A DNA stretch of 64,000 nt, taken from NCBI RefSeq assembly GCF_001427665.1, contig NZ_LMHC01000012.1, positions 1,223 through 65,222 of the forward strand, written 5' to 3'. Each line of letters begins with the position of its first letter. The stretch's first letter is position 1. Made by a program: the position numbers and the translations under genes. Positions 16,809 to 25,248 of this stretch are shown here, piece by piece. Source of the DNA: Caulobacter sp. Root655 (GTDB lineage: Bacteria; Pseudomonadota; Alphaproteobacteria; Caulobacterales; Caulobacteraceae). A model generated the notes under the pieces. The model ran no database searches and had not been told where the DNA came from. It saw only the letters and a program-made list of their open reading frames with translations.

Positions 16809-17152
16809 GTTTTTTCCCTGCGGCGCGGAACTGGAGTCCGCGCGTAAATTCGAATGCCTTAGCGTCCACCCTCGCCGTTCTCCGCTTAGGAGAACGCTGG
16901 ACGCTGGAATTCCCCTGCCAGGCGACCGGGACCGGAAGCTTGGCGGGCGCCCCTTCGCGCGGATCGGAGGGCGGCTGACCGCGCCTCGGGGCGTAATATG
17001 CGGACGCGCGCGTGCGCGCTCCGCCGAATGTCTTCGTGAACGGGCGGATATAGGACAACCAGATGGGGATGGAAAGGGGTTTATCCACAAAAACCCGCGC
17101 GAGGCCCGGGAACTGGCCGCGCGGTCGCGAGATAGGGGCCCTCGCCCCCCGC
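16809..17152. other. 344-bp leader region upstream of rpoB
   Basis: No convincing coding sequence. Because rplL is followed by a terminator and two unrelated genes, this stretch is the likely location of an rpoB promoter and untranslated leader. It contains a short inverted repeat around 16876-16895 (CGTTCTCC ... GGAGAACG) and a perfect DnaA-type 9-mer at 17081-17089. I could not assign -35 and -10 elements with confidence. Confidence 0.5.
17081..17089 (+). promoter_or_regulatory. Perfect DnaA-box 9-mer (TTATCCACA)
   Basis: Exact match to the consensus DnaA box, located in the non-coding region between the methyltransferase gene and rpoB. A second perfect copy on the opposite strand is at 20391-20399. 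In Caulobacter DnaA also acts as a transcription factor; whether it does so here is not shown. Confidence 0.45.
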
Positions 17153-17941
17153 CTAGACCTTGCGAAACACCGCGATCGCCTGGCCGCAGAAGGTCTCGCT
17201 GCTGGACCGGTGGGTGACCAGGGTCAGATCCGGCCCTGCCAGTTCGGCCAGTCGCTCCGCCGTGACATAGGCCGACAGCAGGTTGCTGCCCTCGTGGCTG
17301 TCGAACCGAACGCCATAGCCCTCGGCGGCCAGCGTGGGCGGCGGCGTCCCGCCGCGCGCGGCGTGGACCAGGTCGTGGAAGGTGATCAGCGCCTGGCCGC
17401 CGGGCGTCAGCACCCGGCTCAGGTCGGCCAGCCAGTCGGCGGCGGTGGACTCGCGCAGGTGAGTGATCACCGAGCAGGCGTAGAGGGCCTCGATGCTGGC
17501 GTCGGCCACCGGCAAGGGCGCGCCCAGCTCCACCCGGCGCCAGGCGCCCGGCAGATGGCGCCGGCTCCAGGCCAGGAGCCTGGCGTTGATGTCGACGCCG
17601 ATCAGCCGATCGGCCGCTTCCGGGGGCAGCCAACGCGCCAGCCGGCCGCAGCCGCAACCGATGTCGAGGATGGTCCTGGCCTGGCCGAGGCCCAGGCCGG
17701 TCGCGGACAGCAGGGCGTCGAACTCGGCCAGGGTGTTCTGGCCCGAGCTGGCGAAATAGTCGGGGTCGGCGTTCCCCACCACCATGACCCGCAGGATGGC
17801 CGGCGGCATCGGCTTGCCGTCCGGGAAGCGCGCGGCGCCGGGATGGGCTCTCGCCGCGCCGATTTCCCACAGGCGGAACCTCAGCCCCTCCAGCCCAAGG
17901 GCCCAGATGAGACGGCGGACGAGCGAACGCGGGGAAATCAA
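17153..17941 (-). CDS. Class I SAM-dependent methyltransferase
   Basis: A 262-aa protein with the Rossmann methyltransferase motif [16 protein letters not shown] at about residues 90-105, motif II acidic residue in LIGVDIN, and the post-I region [18 protein letters not shown]. Small-molecule or lipid/sugar methylation is most likely; substrate unknown. It lies 24 bp downstream of a glycosyltransferase gene on the same strand, so the two probably act together on a surface glycan or similar acceptor. Position between rplL and rpoB is unusual. Confidence 0.85.
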   Translation of the reverse strand: MISPRSLVRRLIWALGLEGLRFRLWEIGAARAHPGAARFPDGKPMPPAILRVMVVGNADPDYFASSGQNTLAEFDALLSATGLGLGQARTILDIGCGCGRLARWLPPEAADRLIGVDINARLLAWSRRHLPGAWRRVELGAPLPVADASIEALYACSVITHLRESTAADWLADLSRVLTPGGQALITFHDLVHAARGGTPPPTLAAEGYGVRFDSHEGSNLLSAYVTAERLAELAGPDLTLVTHRSSSETFCGQAIAVFRKV

Positions 17942-17965
17942 GAGGCGGATCCGGGAACGACGCGA

Positions 17966-18751
17966 CTATCCATAGGCCGCCATTTCTCTTCGCACCGCGG
18001 GCGCGAAGCGCAAGGCGCTTTCGTCCAGGACCTCATCGTGGTCATAGCGGTCGAAATCGTTCTCCGGCCGGGTGATGTCGCGGTAGCCGCGCCGCATCTT
18101 CTCGTCCCACTGGACACGCGACCGCGTGAAATAGTGGTTCAGCTGGCAGACCTCGTAGCCGGGCGGGTCGCGGACGACGCCGTTGTCCGCCCAGTCAACC
18201 GGGAGCCCCGACGCCAGCACGTAAGGTCCTTTCGTGCGGAAGGAATGCGGGGTGTGGTAGTGGGCGCCGCGCGGCTTGACGATCGACTTGACCACGCGGT
18301 GATCGGACAGGTCGTCCCGCGCCCGCCGGGTGAAGCTTTCGATCACCAGGCCCGGCGGCGGCTGGACGTGGCCAGACGAACCGAACATCGCGAACGGCAC
18401 GGCGATCGCCGAGGCCGCGGCGTTGGCCTTCAGCAGATCCCTCAAGACGTAGCCCGGCTTGAAGACCAGGAATTCGTCGGAATCCAGGAAGGCGATCCAG
18501 TCGAACTCATGGCCGAACAGCCGCAGGCAGACCTCGTAGGCAAAGACCTGGGAGCGCTTGAGCGTCAGCGGCCAGGGCACCAACCGCACGTCCCGGACCT
18601 TGCCGGCGGCCCGCACCAGGCGCGGCGTGCCGTCGCGCGACCGGTTGTCGAACACGATCACGGTGTCGAAGCCGATGACGAACTGAAAGGCTATCCATTC
18701 CTCGATGCATCGCGCCTCGTCCCGCACATAGAGGCATACCGCCGACTTCAT
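17966..18751 (-). CDS. Glycosyltransferase family 2 / GT92-like protein
   Basis: A 261-aa GT-A fold protein. It starts [20 protein letters not shown], followed by the nucleotide-binding [15 protein letters not shown] and the metal-binding DxD equivalent [11 protein letters not shown]. The block [17 protein letters not shown] near the C-terminus is typical of the GT92 (DUF23)-like glycosyltransferases. No membrane segment. The ATG at 18751 is preferred over the GTG at 18757 because a GAGG site lies 5 bp before it. Donor and acceptor are unknown. Confidence 0.85.
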   Translation of the reverse strand: MKSAVCLYVRDEARCIEEWIAFQFVIGFDTVIVFDNRSRDGTPRLVRAAGKVRDVRLVPWPLTLKRSQVFAYEVCLRLFGHEFDWIAFLDSDEFLVFKPGYVLRDLLKANAAASAIAVPFAMFGSSGHVQPPPGLVIESFTRRARDDLSDHRVVKSIVKPRGAHYHTPHSFRTKGPYVLASGLPVDWADNGVVRDPPGYEVCQLNHYFTRSRVQWDEKMRRGYRDITRPENDFDRYDHDEVLDESALRFAPAVRREMAAYG

Positions 18752-18849
18752 GCTCACCTCGATTGCATCGCACCGCCAAGCCCGATGACGTCCCCACGCC
18801 GCCAGGTCAATGGCCGATCGCTCGAACGCGTCGCCCGGCGGAACGACAA

Positions 18850-18877
18850 CGGCCCCGGAGGTTTCCCTCCGGGGCCG
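18850..18877 (-). terminator. Terminator after rplL
   Basis: A perfect 12-bp stem (CGGCCCCGGAGG / CCTCCGGGGCCG) with a 4-nt loop, followed on the minus strand by TTGTCGTT. A smaller hairpin (CCCACG...CGTGGG, about 18913-18930) lies closer to the rplL stop. Together they separate the rplJL unit from the glycosyltransferase gene and rpoB. Confidence 0.8.
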
Positions 18878-18938
18878 CGATCTTGGCGTCGGAACTGACG
18901 CCGGCAGGTCGTTCCCACGCCGGAGCGTGGGACGTGAA

Positions 18939-19322
18939 TTACTTCACGGTGACGCTGGCGCCGGCTTCGGTCAGCTTCTTGGCGATCTCTTCAGCGACTT
19001 GCTTGGAGACGTTTTCGACGACGTTCTGCGGAGCGCCTTCGACCAGGTCCTTGGCTTCCTTCAGGCCGAGGTCCGGACGGACGCCGCGGACTTCCTTGAT
19101 CACGTTGATCTTCTTGTCGCCACCGGCGGTCAGAACAACGGTGAACTCGGTTTGCTCTTCGGCGGCTTCGGCCGGAGCAGCGGCGGCGCCGCCAGCGGCG
19201 GCGACGGCGACCGGAGCAGCGGCCGAAACGCCCCACTTTTCTTCCAGCATCTTGGACAGATCAGCGGCTTCGAGGACCGACAGGGTGGACAGTTCTTCAA
19301 CCAGCTTTTCGAGCTTGGACAT
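18939..19322 (-). CDS. rplL: 50S ribosomal protein L7/L12
   Basis: The stalk protein that recruits translation factors. About 127 aa: N-terminal dimerisation helices, an Ala-rich hinge around residues 34-57, and the C-terminal factor-binding domain ([20 protein letters not shown]). Two ATGs are possible; the second ([11 protein letters not shown], 19322) is preferred because AGGA lies 8 bp before it and only 3 bp before the first at 19328. It follows rplJ by about 40 bp. Confidence 0.97.
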   Translation of the reverse strand: MSKLEKLVEELSTLSVLEAADLSKMLEEKWGVSAAAPVAVAAAGGAAAAPAEAAEEQTEFTVVLTAGGDKKINVIKEVRGVRPDLGLKEAKDLVEGAPQNVVENVSKQVAEEIAKKLTEAGASVTVK

Positions 19323-19367
19323 GTTCATTTTCCTAAAACGAATGAGGGATGTACGCGGAGATGACCG

Positions 19368-19886
19368 TTACGCGGCGTCTTTGGTCGCATAAGCGTTGAA
19401 GACGCGCGCCAGTTGGCCAGCCGGGGCCTGCAGGACGCCGGCGATCTTGGTCGCCGGAGCCTGGATGAGGCCGATAAGCTTGCCACGGATCTGGTCGAGC
19501 GACGGCAGCGTGGCGAGAGCCCGCACCGCTTTTTCGTCCAGAACAGTCGTCTGACCCAGGATGCCGCCGACAAGCTTGAGCTTCTCGTTTTCCTTGGCGT
19601 ACTGGGTGACGATCTTGGCGGCGGAGACCGGGTCCTTGCCGAAGGCGATGGCGACCGGGCCGGTGAACAGGGCGTCGCCCGCTTCACCGATCGAGCCACC
19701 GAGGGCCTTCTGGACCAGGGTGTTCTTCACCACCTGGAACGTGGCCTCTTCCTTGCGGAGGCGGCTACGCAGTTCAGTCATTTCCGCAACGGTCATGCCC
19801 ATGTAGTGGGTCACGACGACAGCGCCGGCGCCTTCGAACACGCCTTTCAGCGATTCGATCGACTCCTGCTTTTGAGCGCGGTCCAT
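19368..19886 (-). CDS. rplJ: 50S ribosomal protein L10
   Basis: L10 anchors the L7/L12 stalk on 23S rRNA. 172 aa, normal length; starts MDRAQKQESIESLKGVFEGA, with the conserved RNA-binding N-terminal domain and the C-terminal helix that binds L12 dimers. First gene of the rplJ-rplL unit. In many bacteria the L10-L12 complex represses its own mRNA leader; the 5' region here (19887 onward) could hold such a site but I could not define it. Confidence 0.97.
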   Translation of the reverse strand: MDRAQKQESIESLKGVFEGAGAVVVTHYMGMTVAEMTELRSRLRKEEATFQVVKNTLVQKALGGSIGEAGDALFTGPVAIAFGKDPVSAAKIVTQYAKENEKLKLVGGILGQTTVLDEKAVRALATLPSLDQIRGKLIGLIQAPATKIAGVLQAPAGQLARVFNAYATKDAA

Positions 19887-20221
19887 TGCGGTCTCCTACT
19901 CAATTACAGCGGCCGGACCATTCCGGCAGCCAAATGCCCGACGCATGAGGGATCGCTCCCGCACGCGAGTTGCATCAGCCTGTTCCAAGGAAAGTCAGCC
20001 GCGCGTCCCATCCGTGAAGGAGGAAATAGCGTGGTCTTGTCCATCCCTGTCTCCCGACGGCGAGGAAGGGCTCTTCCTCGATTATGGCGTGGTGACCCCA
20101 CGTCCCGCAGTTCTCAAACAGGATCGCCGCCGGGCGAGCCCAGCGGAGAAGGGGCGGCGTATAGACGGTTTGCAGATGGATTTCAACCGGGGCTTTTCAA
20201 CGCCCCTCCCTACCAAACATC

Positions 20222-20352
20222 CGTCATCCCGGGCCTCGTGCCCGGGATCCCTGGTTCAGCTGACACGTGAGGCGCAAGCGGTTCGCTGGCGAACCGCCCC
20301 TCCCGCACCTGCGGCGGACGGAGGGGTCCCGGGCACAAGGCCCGGGATGACG
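20222..20352. repeat. Dispersed palindromic repeat, family C, copy 1
   Basis: About 131 bp with outer arms CGTCATCCCGGGCC / GCCCGGGATGACG and inner hairpins including CGGTTCGCTGGCGAACCG. A related element, with the CAGCTGA-containing spacer on the opposite side, lies at 50290-50416. The outer sequence is distinct from family B, though both begin GTCATCCCGG. Confidence 0.75.
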
Positions 20353-20390
20353 AGCATATGAAGCGCGAGGACTAGCCTGCTCCTCACCTT

Positions 20391-20399
20391 TGTGGATAA
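20391..20399 (-). promoter_or_regulatory. Perfect DnaA-box 9-mer upstream of the hydrolase-HIT gene
   Basis: TGTGGATAA, the exact reverse complement of the DnaA consensus TTATCCACA, lies 31 bp before the ATG at 20431. It is the second perfect copy found in a non-coding region of this window. Confidence 0.45.
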
Positions 20400-20430
20400 C
20401 AGCAAGGCAGTATCGAGGGGGACTTCACGC

Positions 20431-21789
20431 ATGAAGCGCACGATCACCGCCGGCTTGGCCGCCTTGATGTTTAGTGCTCTGGCCTCCGCTGGCCCCGCCC
20501 AGGCCGAGCCACGCTTCGCGCCGATCCCCAAGGCGGTGGTCGCCGACACCGCCCGCGACGCGGCCCATCCGGCCGACCTGGCCGCCTTCACCGTTCCGAC
20601 CGGCGGCGTCCGCGTCAACGCGGTGATGTACCTGGCCTCCGGCGAAGCGCCCCACCCCACCCTGCTGTTCCTGCACGGCTTCCCGGGCAACGAGACCAAT
20701 GTCGACATCATGCAGGCCGTGCGCCGGGCCGGCTGGAACGTGATGCGGATCAACTATCGCGGCTCGTGGGGCAGCCCGGGCAAGTTCTCGTTCGCCAACG
20801 CCCGCGCCGACGGCGAGGCGGCCGTGGCCTTCCTGCGCGCCCCGGCCAATGTCGCCACGTACCACATCGACCCGACGCGGATCGTGGTGGCCGGCCACAG
20901 CATGGGCGGCTTCATGGCCGCCGACGCCTCGTCCGCCGACCCCAAGGTGGCCGGGACCATCCTGGTCGACGCCTGGGACATCGGCGGCGAGAAGGCGAAG
21001 ATCACCAGCCCGGCCGCGCGCAAGGCCGCCGCCGAGGCCCTGCGCCCGGACACCGTCCCCCTGGCCGGGACCAGCGCCGAACTGCTGATCAAGGAGATCG
21101 AGACCAGCGGCTCCAGGCTGAACCTGGAAAGCCTGGTGGCCCGGATCGCCGATCGTCCGCTGCTGCTGGTCGGCGCCGACCATGGCATCGGCGCCGCCAA
21201 GCTGGCCCAGGCCGCGCGCCAGGCCGGCGCGCCGGCCCTGACCGAAACCCGCATGGCCACCGACCACAGCTTCTCGGACGCCCGCATCGCCCTGTCGGCC
21301 GAGATCCTCCGCTGGCTGGGCCGCTTCGACCCGGCCTCGGCCAAGGTCGGCACGCCGGGGATCCCGCTGAAGGCGGCCTATGACGAGACCAACCCGTTCG
21401 CCCGGATCCTGCGCGGCGAGATCGCCGTGCCCAAGGTCTATGAGGACGACCAGGTCCTGGCCTTCATGGACCATGCCCCGGCCGAGCCCGGCCACGTACT
21501 GGTGATCTCCAAGACCTCCAAAGCGCGAAACTTGCTGGAGATCGCGCCGCAGGACCTGTCGCGGATCATGGCCGTGGCCGCCCGCGTCGGCCAGGCCCAG
21601 GTCGACGGCCTGGGGGTGGAGGGCTTCACGATCGTCCAGAACAACGGCGTCGGCCAAAGCGTGCCGCACCTGCACGTCCACGTCATCCCGCGCGTCGCCG
21701 GCAAGCCGCTGATGTTCGTCGAGAACGAGAAGGGCGACCCGAAGGACATCGAGGCGATGGCGGCGAAGATCCGGGCGGCGATGAAATAG
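20431..21789 (+). CDS. Exported alpha/beta-hydrolase fused to a C-terminal HIT domain
   Basis: A 452-aa two-domain protein. Residues 1-25 look like a Sec signal peptide ending AGPAQA. Residues about 50-300 form an alpha/beta-hydrolase: oxyanion motif HGFPG (82-86), nucleophile elbow GHSMGG (Ser157), probable acid Asp250 and histidine His279. Residues about 318-452 form a complete histidine-triad (HIT) domain with NPFARILRGEI, NNGVGQSVPHLHVHVIP and the triad His413-x-His415-x-His417. HIT proteins are nucleotide hydrolases or transferases and are normally cytoplasmic and stand-alone. The frame is uninterrupted; a GGGGGA ribosome site precedes the ATG, while an upstream GTG (20392) overlaps the DnaA box. 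Activity unknown. Confidence 0.85.
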   Translation: MKRTITAGLAALMFSALASAGPAQAEPRFAPIPKAVVADTARDAAHPADLAAFTVPTGGVRVNAVMYLASGEAPHPTLLFLHGFPGNETNVDIMQAVRRAGWNVMRINYRGSWGSPGKFSFANARADGEAAVAFLRAPANVATYHIDPTRIVVAGHSMGGFMAADASSADPKVAGTILVDAWDIGGEKAKITSPAARKAAAEALRPDTVPLAGTSAELLIKEIETSGSRLNLESLVARIADRPLLLVGADHGIGAAKLAQAARQAGAPALTETRMATDHSFSDARIALSAEILRWLGRFDPASAKVGTPGIPLKAAYDETNPFARILRGEIAVPKVYEDDQVLAFMDHAPAEPGHVLVISKTSKARNLLEIAPQDLSRIMAVAARVGQAQVDGLGVEGFTIVQNNGVGQSVPHLHVHVIPRVAGKPLMFVENEKGDPKDIEAMAAKIRAAMK

Positions 21790-21805
21790 GGACGGGCCCC
21801 TTTGA

Positions 21806-21934
21806 TCCGCTCATCCCGGCGAACGCCGGGACCCAGATCCCAAAGCGGTGTGGATGATTGGATGGATTCAGCGCTTGTGGCGTCAACCACACCGCCATTC
21901 CATCTGGGTCCCGGCGTTCGCCGGGATGAGCGGA
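21806..21934. repeat. Long inverted repeat between convergent genes (family A-related)
   Basis: Two perfect 33-bp arms (21806-21838 and 21902-21934) containing CCCGGCGAACGCCGGGACCC surround a 63-bp spacer that itself has inverted 9-mers (GCGGTGTGG / CCACACCGC). It fills the gap between the fusion gene and the flavoprotein gene, ending one base before the latter's stop codon, and could terminate both. Its core matches family A. Confidence 0.85.
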
Positions 21935-21935
21935 T

Positions 21936-23153
21936 TTAAAGAGTCAACCGCTCCATCACCGCCCGCGCCGCCGCCACGCCCGTCGCGAAACAGGCCTGCA
22001 GCAGGTAGCCGCCGGTCGGGGCCTCCCAGTCCAGCATCTCGCCGGCCACGAACACCCCGGGCGCCGCCTTCAGCTCCAGCCCGTCCAGCGCCGCGAAGCC
22101 CAGGCCGCCGGCCGACGAGATCGCCCGCTCCAGTCCCTGGACGCCGGTCAGCGCGATCGGCGCGGCCTTGATCGCCGCCGCCAGGACGTCGGGCGCGACC
22201 GGCAAGGCCACGCCGTGGGCCTCGCGCAGCAGGCCGATCTCGACCGGCGACAGGTGGGCGGCCTTGCGCAGCCAGCTCGACAGCGACTGCCCACCGCGCG
22301 GCCGGCTCAGCCTGGCGGTCAGTTGGGCGACGGACAGGTCGGGCCGCAGGTCGACCATCAACCTCGCCGCGCCCCGCGCCTCGACCGCGTCGCGCAACGC
22401 CGCCGACAGGGCGTAGACCGCCCCGCCCTCCAGGCCGTAGCCCGCCACCAGGGCGTCGCCGCGCGAGGCCGCGCCCTCGAAGTTCACGGAAATGTTCTTC
22501 AGCGGCGCGCCGGCGAAGCGCTCGCGGAACACCGCGCTCCACGCCACGCCAAAGCCGACATTGGCCGGGCGGAACGGCGCCACCGCCGCGCCTCGCGCCG
22601 CCAGCAGCGGCGCCCAGGCCCCGTCCGAGCCGAGCCGCGCCCAGCTGGCGCCGCCCAGGGCCAGGATCGTGGCGCGCGGCCGCACGGTCAGCGGCCCCTC
22701 GGCCGTGTCGAAGGTCAGGTCGCCCGCCGCGTTCCATCCCATCCAGGCGGTCCGGGTGTTCAGCGCCACCCCCTGCCCCTCCAGCCGCGCGATCCAGGCC
22801 CGCAGCAGCGGCGAGGCCTTCAACGCCTTGGGAAACACCCGGCCGCTGGAGCCGACGAAGGTCGCCTGCCCCAGCCCTTCCGCCCAGGCCACGAGATCGG
22901 CGGGGGCGAAGGCCTCCAGCATCGGCCGCAACCGCTCGCCCGCCGCGCCGTAGCGTCCGGCGAACTGTTCGAAGTCTTCCGAATGGGTGAGATTCAACCC
23001 GCCGCGCCCGGCCATCAGGAACTTGCGCCCCAGGGTCGGCATGCGTTCGTACACCGCCACCGACAGCCCCGCCGCGCTCAGCACCTCGGCCGCCATCAGG
23101 CCGGCCGGCCCGCCGCCGATCACGGCGACGTCTGGGGCTTGGAGAGGGGTCAC
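21936..23153 (-). CDS. BaiN/HI0933-like NAD(P)/FAD-dependent oxidoreductase
   Basis: A 405-aa flavoprotein. The N-terminal FAD-binding Rossmann motif is VAVIGGGPAGLMAAEVL (about 9-25), followed by the family signature GRKFLMAGRGGLNLTHSE and a C-terminal block with VFVAGEMLDWEAPTGGYLLQ. Members of this HI0933/TIGR03862 group are poorly characterised reductases. The start is a GTG at 23153 that overlaps the vapC stop by four bases (GTGA), so translation is coupled to the toxin-antitoxin operon. Confidence 0.85.
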   Translation of the reverse strand: MTPLQAPDVAVIGGGPAGLMAAEVLSAAGLSVAVYERMPTLGRKFLMAGRGGLNLTHSEDFEQFAGRYGAAGERLRPMLEAFAPADLVAWAEGLGQATFVGSSGRVFPKALKASPLLRAWIARLEGQGVALNTRTAWMGWNAAGDLTFDTAEGPLTVRPRATILALGGASWARLGSDGAWAPLLAARGAAVAPFRPANVGFGVAWSAVFRERFAGAPLKNISVNFEGAASRGDALVAGYGLEGGAVYALSAALRDAVEARGAARLMVDLRPDLSVAQLTARLSRPRGGQSLSSWLRKAAHLSPVEIGLLREAHGVALPVAPDVLAAAIKAAPIALTGVQGLERAISSAGGLGFAALDGLELKAAPGVFVAGEMLDWEAPTGGYLLQACFATGVAAARAVMERLTL

Positions 23154-23545
23154 GCGACCTCGATGTCGGTCAAAGGAAAGTCATCGCCCTTGTAGAGCAA
23201 CGGCACGCCATTCGTTCGCGCGCAGGCATAAGCGAAGCAATCGCCCATGTTGAGGCGAGCGGGATGCACGCCCTTGCCGAAGCGGGCGTGGGCGAGGAGC
23301 GCCTGCTCCTGTTCGGCTTCGCCGATCGGCACGAGACGAGCGCCGACGCCTCGCTGATAGCCGGCGACGATCATCTGAACCTTGGCTTGGGATTGAAGCG
23401 AAACACGCATGACGGCCCGTACGGTTTCCCAGGTCGCCAGGGCGGACGTCAGAACGAAACCCGCATTGAACACCTTCGCCTCGAACGCATCGACCTCGGG
23501 TTCGCTCAGGATGATGGCCGCCCAGGCCGAGGCGTCGACGAACAT
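23150..23545 (-). CDS. vapC: VapC-type PIN-domain toxin
   Basis: A 131-aa PIN ribonuclease. The acidic residues that hold the metal are present: Asp4 (MFVDAS), Glu40 (TWETVRAV), Asp102 (NMGDCFAYA) and Asp121/122 (YKGDDF). VapC toxins cleave tRNA or rRNA when free of antitoxin. Its ATG overlaps the vapB stop by one base, and its own stop overlaps the GTG of the flavoprotein gene. The start at 23545 places MFVDAS at the N-terminus as in the family. Confidence 0.88.
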   Translation of the reverse strand: MFVDASAWAAIILSEPEVDAFEAKVFNAGFVLTSALATWETVRAVMRVSLQSQAKVQMIVAGYQRGVGARLVPIGEAEQEQALLAHARFGKGVHPARLNMGDCFAYACARTNGVPLLYKGDDFPLTDIEVA

Positions 23546-23784
23546 CAATCGCCGGACAGTTCGTCGAAGAACGCCTTGTCCGCCTTGAGGCCCGTGCGCG
23601 GCCAAGACGCGACCTCGTCACGAATTGCCTTGAGAGCGGCCAGCTTCTCGGCTCGCGCCTTCTCGCGCGTCGCCAGCGCCTCGGCGGCCGCCAGCTTCAC
23701 CGCCTCGGTGATGCCGACATGGGCCTTCTCAGCCAGTTCGCGCACTAGCGCGTCGGTTTCGGGGTCACGGATGTGAAAGGCCAT
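23545..23784 (-). CDS. vapB: VapB-type antitoxin
   Basis: A 79-aa protein of the Rv0623/VapB type. The N-terminal beta-strand plus helices MAFHIRDPETDALVRELAEK form the DNA-binding dimer; the C-terminal tail ending KADKAFFDELSGD is the likely toxin-binding segment. It precedes vapC with a one-base stop/start overlap. The ATG at 23784 is preferred to an upstream start that would add MARRRLS. Autoregulation is expected for the family; no clear operator was identified. Confidence 0.85.
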   Translation of the reverse strand: MAFHIRDPETDALVRELAEKAHVGITEAVKLAAAEALATREKARAEKLAALKAIRDEVASWPRTGLKADKAFFDELSGD

Positions 23785-23854
23785 GGATAGTCTCCGTCTA
23801 GCCAAAACATAACATCGGCTAGCCGCTCCGCCAAACCCGCGCCCCAGACACGAA

Positions 23855-23884
23855 AACGGGCGCTGGATCGCTCCAGCGCCCGTT
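23855..23884 (-). terminator. Rho-independent terminator of rplKA
   Basis: A perfect 13-bp stem (AACGGGCGCTGGA / TCCAGCGCCCGTT) with a 4-nt loop, followed on the minus strand by TTCG. It lies 25 bp after the rplA stop. The loop and closing pairs match those of the rpoC terminator. Confidence 0.85.
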
Positions 23885-23909
23885 CCGTGATCCTGGGTCG
23901 AAAAACGCC

Positions 23910-24599
23910 TTAGGCGTTGATCGAGGCCACGTCGATCTTGAAGCCCGGACCCATCGTCGAGGACAGGCCGATACGCTTCACATAGATGCCCTTGGCGCCG
24001 GTCGGCTTGGCCTTGACCAGCGCGTCGACGATGGCCTTGACGTTCAGCAGCAGGGCTTCGTCGGTGAACGAGATCTTGCCGATGCCGGCGTGGACGATGC
24101 CCGCCTTCTCGACGCGGAACTCGACGGCGCCGCCCTTGGCGTCCTTCACGGCTTGGCCGACGTTCGGGGTCACGGTGCCGACCTTCGGGTTCGGCATCAG
24201 GCCGCGCGGGCCCAGCACCTTACCGAGGCGACCGACCAGGGCCATCATGTCCGGGGTCGCGATGACGCGATCGAAGTCCATGAAGCCGCCGGCGATCTTT
24301 TCGTACAGATCTTCCGCGCCGACGTGTTCGGCGCCGGCCGCGGTGGCTTCGGCGGCCTTGGCGTCCTTGGCGAAGACGGCGACGCGGACGTCGCGGCCGG
24401 TGCCCGACGGCAGGTTGACGACGCCGCGGACCTGTTGGTCGGCGTGGCGCGGGTCGACGCCGAGGTTGATCGAGATCTCGACCGATTCGTCGAACTTGGC
24501 CTTGGCGTTGGCCTTGACCAGGGCGATGGCTTCGGAGACGGCGTGAGCGGACTCACGGTCGCCGGTCCAGGCCTGGATGCGCTTGGGTTGCTTGGCCAT
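23910..24599 (-). CDS. rplA: 50S ribosomal protein L1
   Basis: L1 forms the mobile stalk that releases E-site tRNA. 229 aa, normal length; contains the conserved [20 protein letters not shown] segment and the N-terminal region [20 protein letters not shown]. It follows rplK with only 4 bp between, as in the classical L11 operon, and ends at a strong terminator. Classical order would continue to rplJ; here vapBC and other genes intervene. Confidence 0.98.
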   Translation of the reverse strand: MAKQPKRIQAWTGDRESAHAVSEAIALVKANAKAKFDESVEISINLGVDPRHADQQVRGVVNLPSGTGRDVRVAVFAKDAKAAEATAAGAEHVGAEDLYEKIAGGFMDFDRVIATPDMMALVGRLGKVLGPRGLMPNPKVGTVTPNVGQAVKDAKGGAVEFRVEKAGIVHAGIGKISFTDEALLLNVKAIVDALVKAKPTGAKGIYVKRIGLSSTMGPGFKIDVASINA

Positions 24600-24603
24600 G
24601 GTC

Positions 24604-25035
24604 TTAGGCCTCCACGATCTTCAGGCCCATGGCCTTGGCGGAGCCTTCGATGATCTTGGCCGCGGCCTCGAGATCGTTGGCGTTCAGGTCCTTCATCTTC
24701 TTTTCGGCGATCTCGCGCAGCTGGGTGCGGGTCACTTCGCCGACGGTCTCGCGACCGGTCAGCTTGGCGCCGGACTTCAGGCCGGTGATCTGCTTCAGAT
24801 AGTGCGTCGCCGGCGGAGTCTTGGTGACGAAGGTGAACGACTTGTCTTGGTACACGGTGATCACGGTCGGCAGGGGGGTGCCCTTTTCGACGTTCTCGGT
24901 GCGCGCGTTGAACTCCTTGCAGAAGCCCATGATGTTGACGCCGCGCTGGCCCAGTGCGGGGCCGATGGGCGGTGAAGGCGTGGCGGAGCCGGCCTTCACC
25001 TGGAGCTTGATATAGCCCAGGATCTTCTTAGCCAT
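24604..25035 (-). CDS. rplK: 50S ribosomal protein L11
   Basis: L11 is part of the GTPase-associated centre and of the stringent-response sensor site. 143 aa, normal length; contains the N-terminal proline-rich [20 protein letters not shown], which is the thiostrepton-region signature. It precedes rplA. The upstream 213 bp (25036-25248) have no gene and should hold the promoter, since nusG lies 7.6 kb away rather than directly upstream. Confidence 0.98.
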   Translation of the reverse strand: MAKKILGYIKLQVKAGSATPSPPIGPALGQRGVNIMGFCKEFNARTENVEKGTPLPTVITVYQDKSFTFVTKTPPATHYLKQITGLKSGAKLTGRETVGEVTRTQLREIAEKKMKDLNANDLEAAAKIIEGSAKAMGLKIVEA

Positions 25036-25248
25036 TGTATCCTCTCAAGAAAGCCGGGTTTAGCGGCCTTCGCTGTGTGGCCGTGGTGCGGGCTGGCGGC
25101 CCTCCCACGGATTTGGGTTCGCCGATAACGACGAGCACGCCCCGGGACAGGGTCCTGGGGCGAAGGCGCGGCATGTAGCAGGCGGCGGCGGGTGAGTCCA
25201 GCGAACAGCGCGTACCGCCAGCATACCCCTTAGCATCGCATATCGATC

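Larger units (their letters stand above)
19887..20430. other. 544-bp region between divergent rplJ and the hydrolase-HIT gene
   Basis: No coding sequence is convincing; short frames here lack support. The region must contain the rplJL promoter and leader (minus strand) and the promoter of the fusion gene (plus strand). It also contains a family C palindromic repeat (20222-20352) and a perfect DnaA 9-mer (20391-20399). Confidence 0.6.

Noticed and set aside
20222..20352. Palindromic unit considered as a CRISPR repeat or attenuator of rplJ
   Set aside because: Only one copy locally, no regular spacers, and a related copy at 50290 in another context; it is a dispersed repeat.
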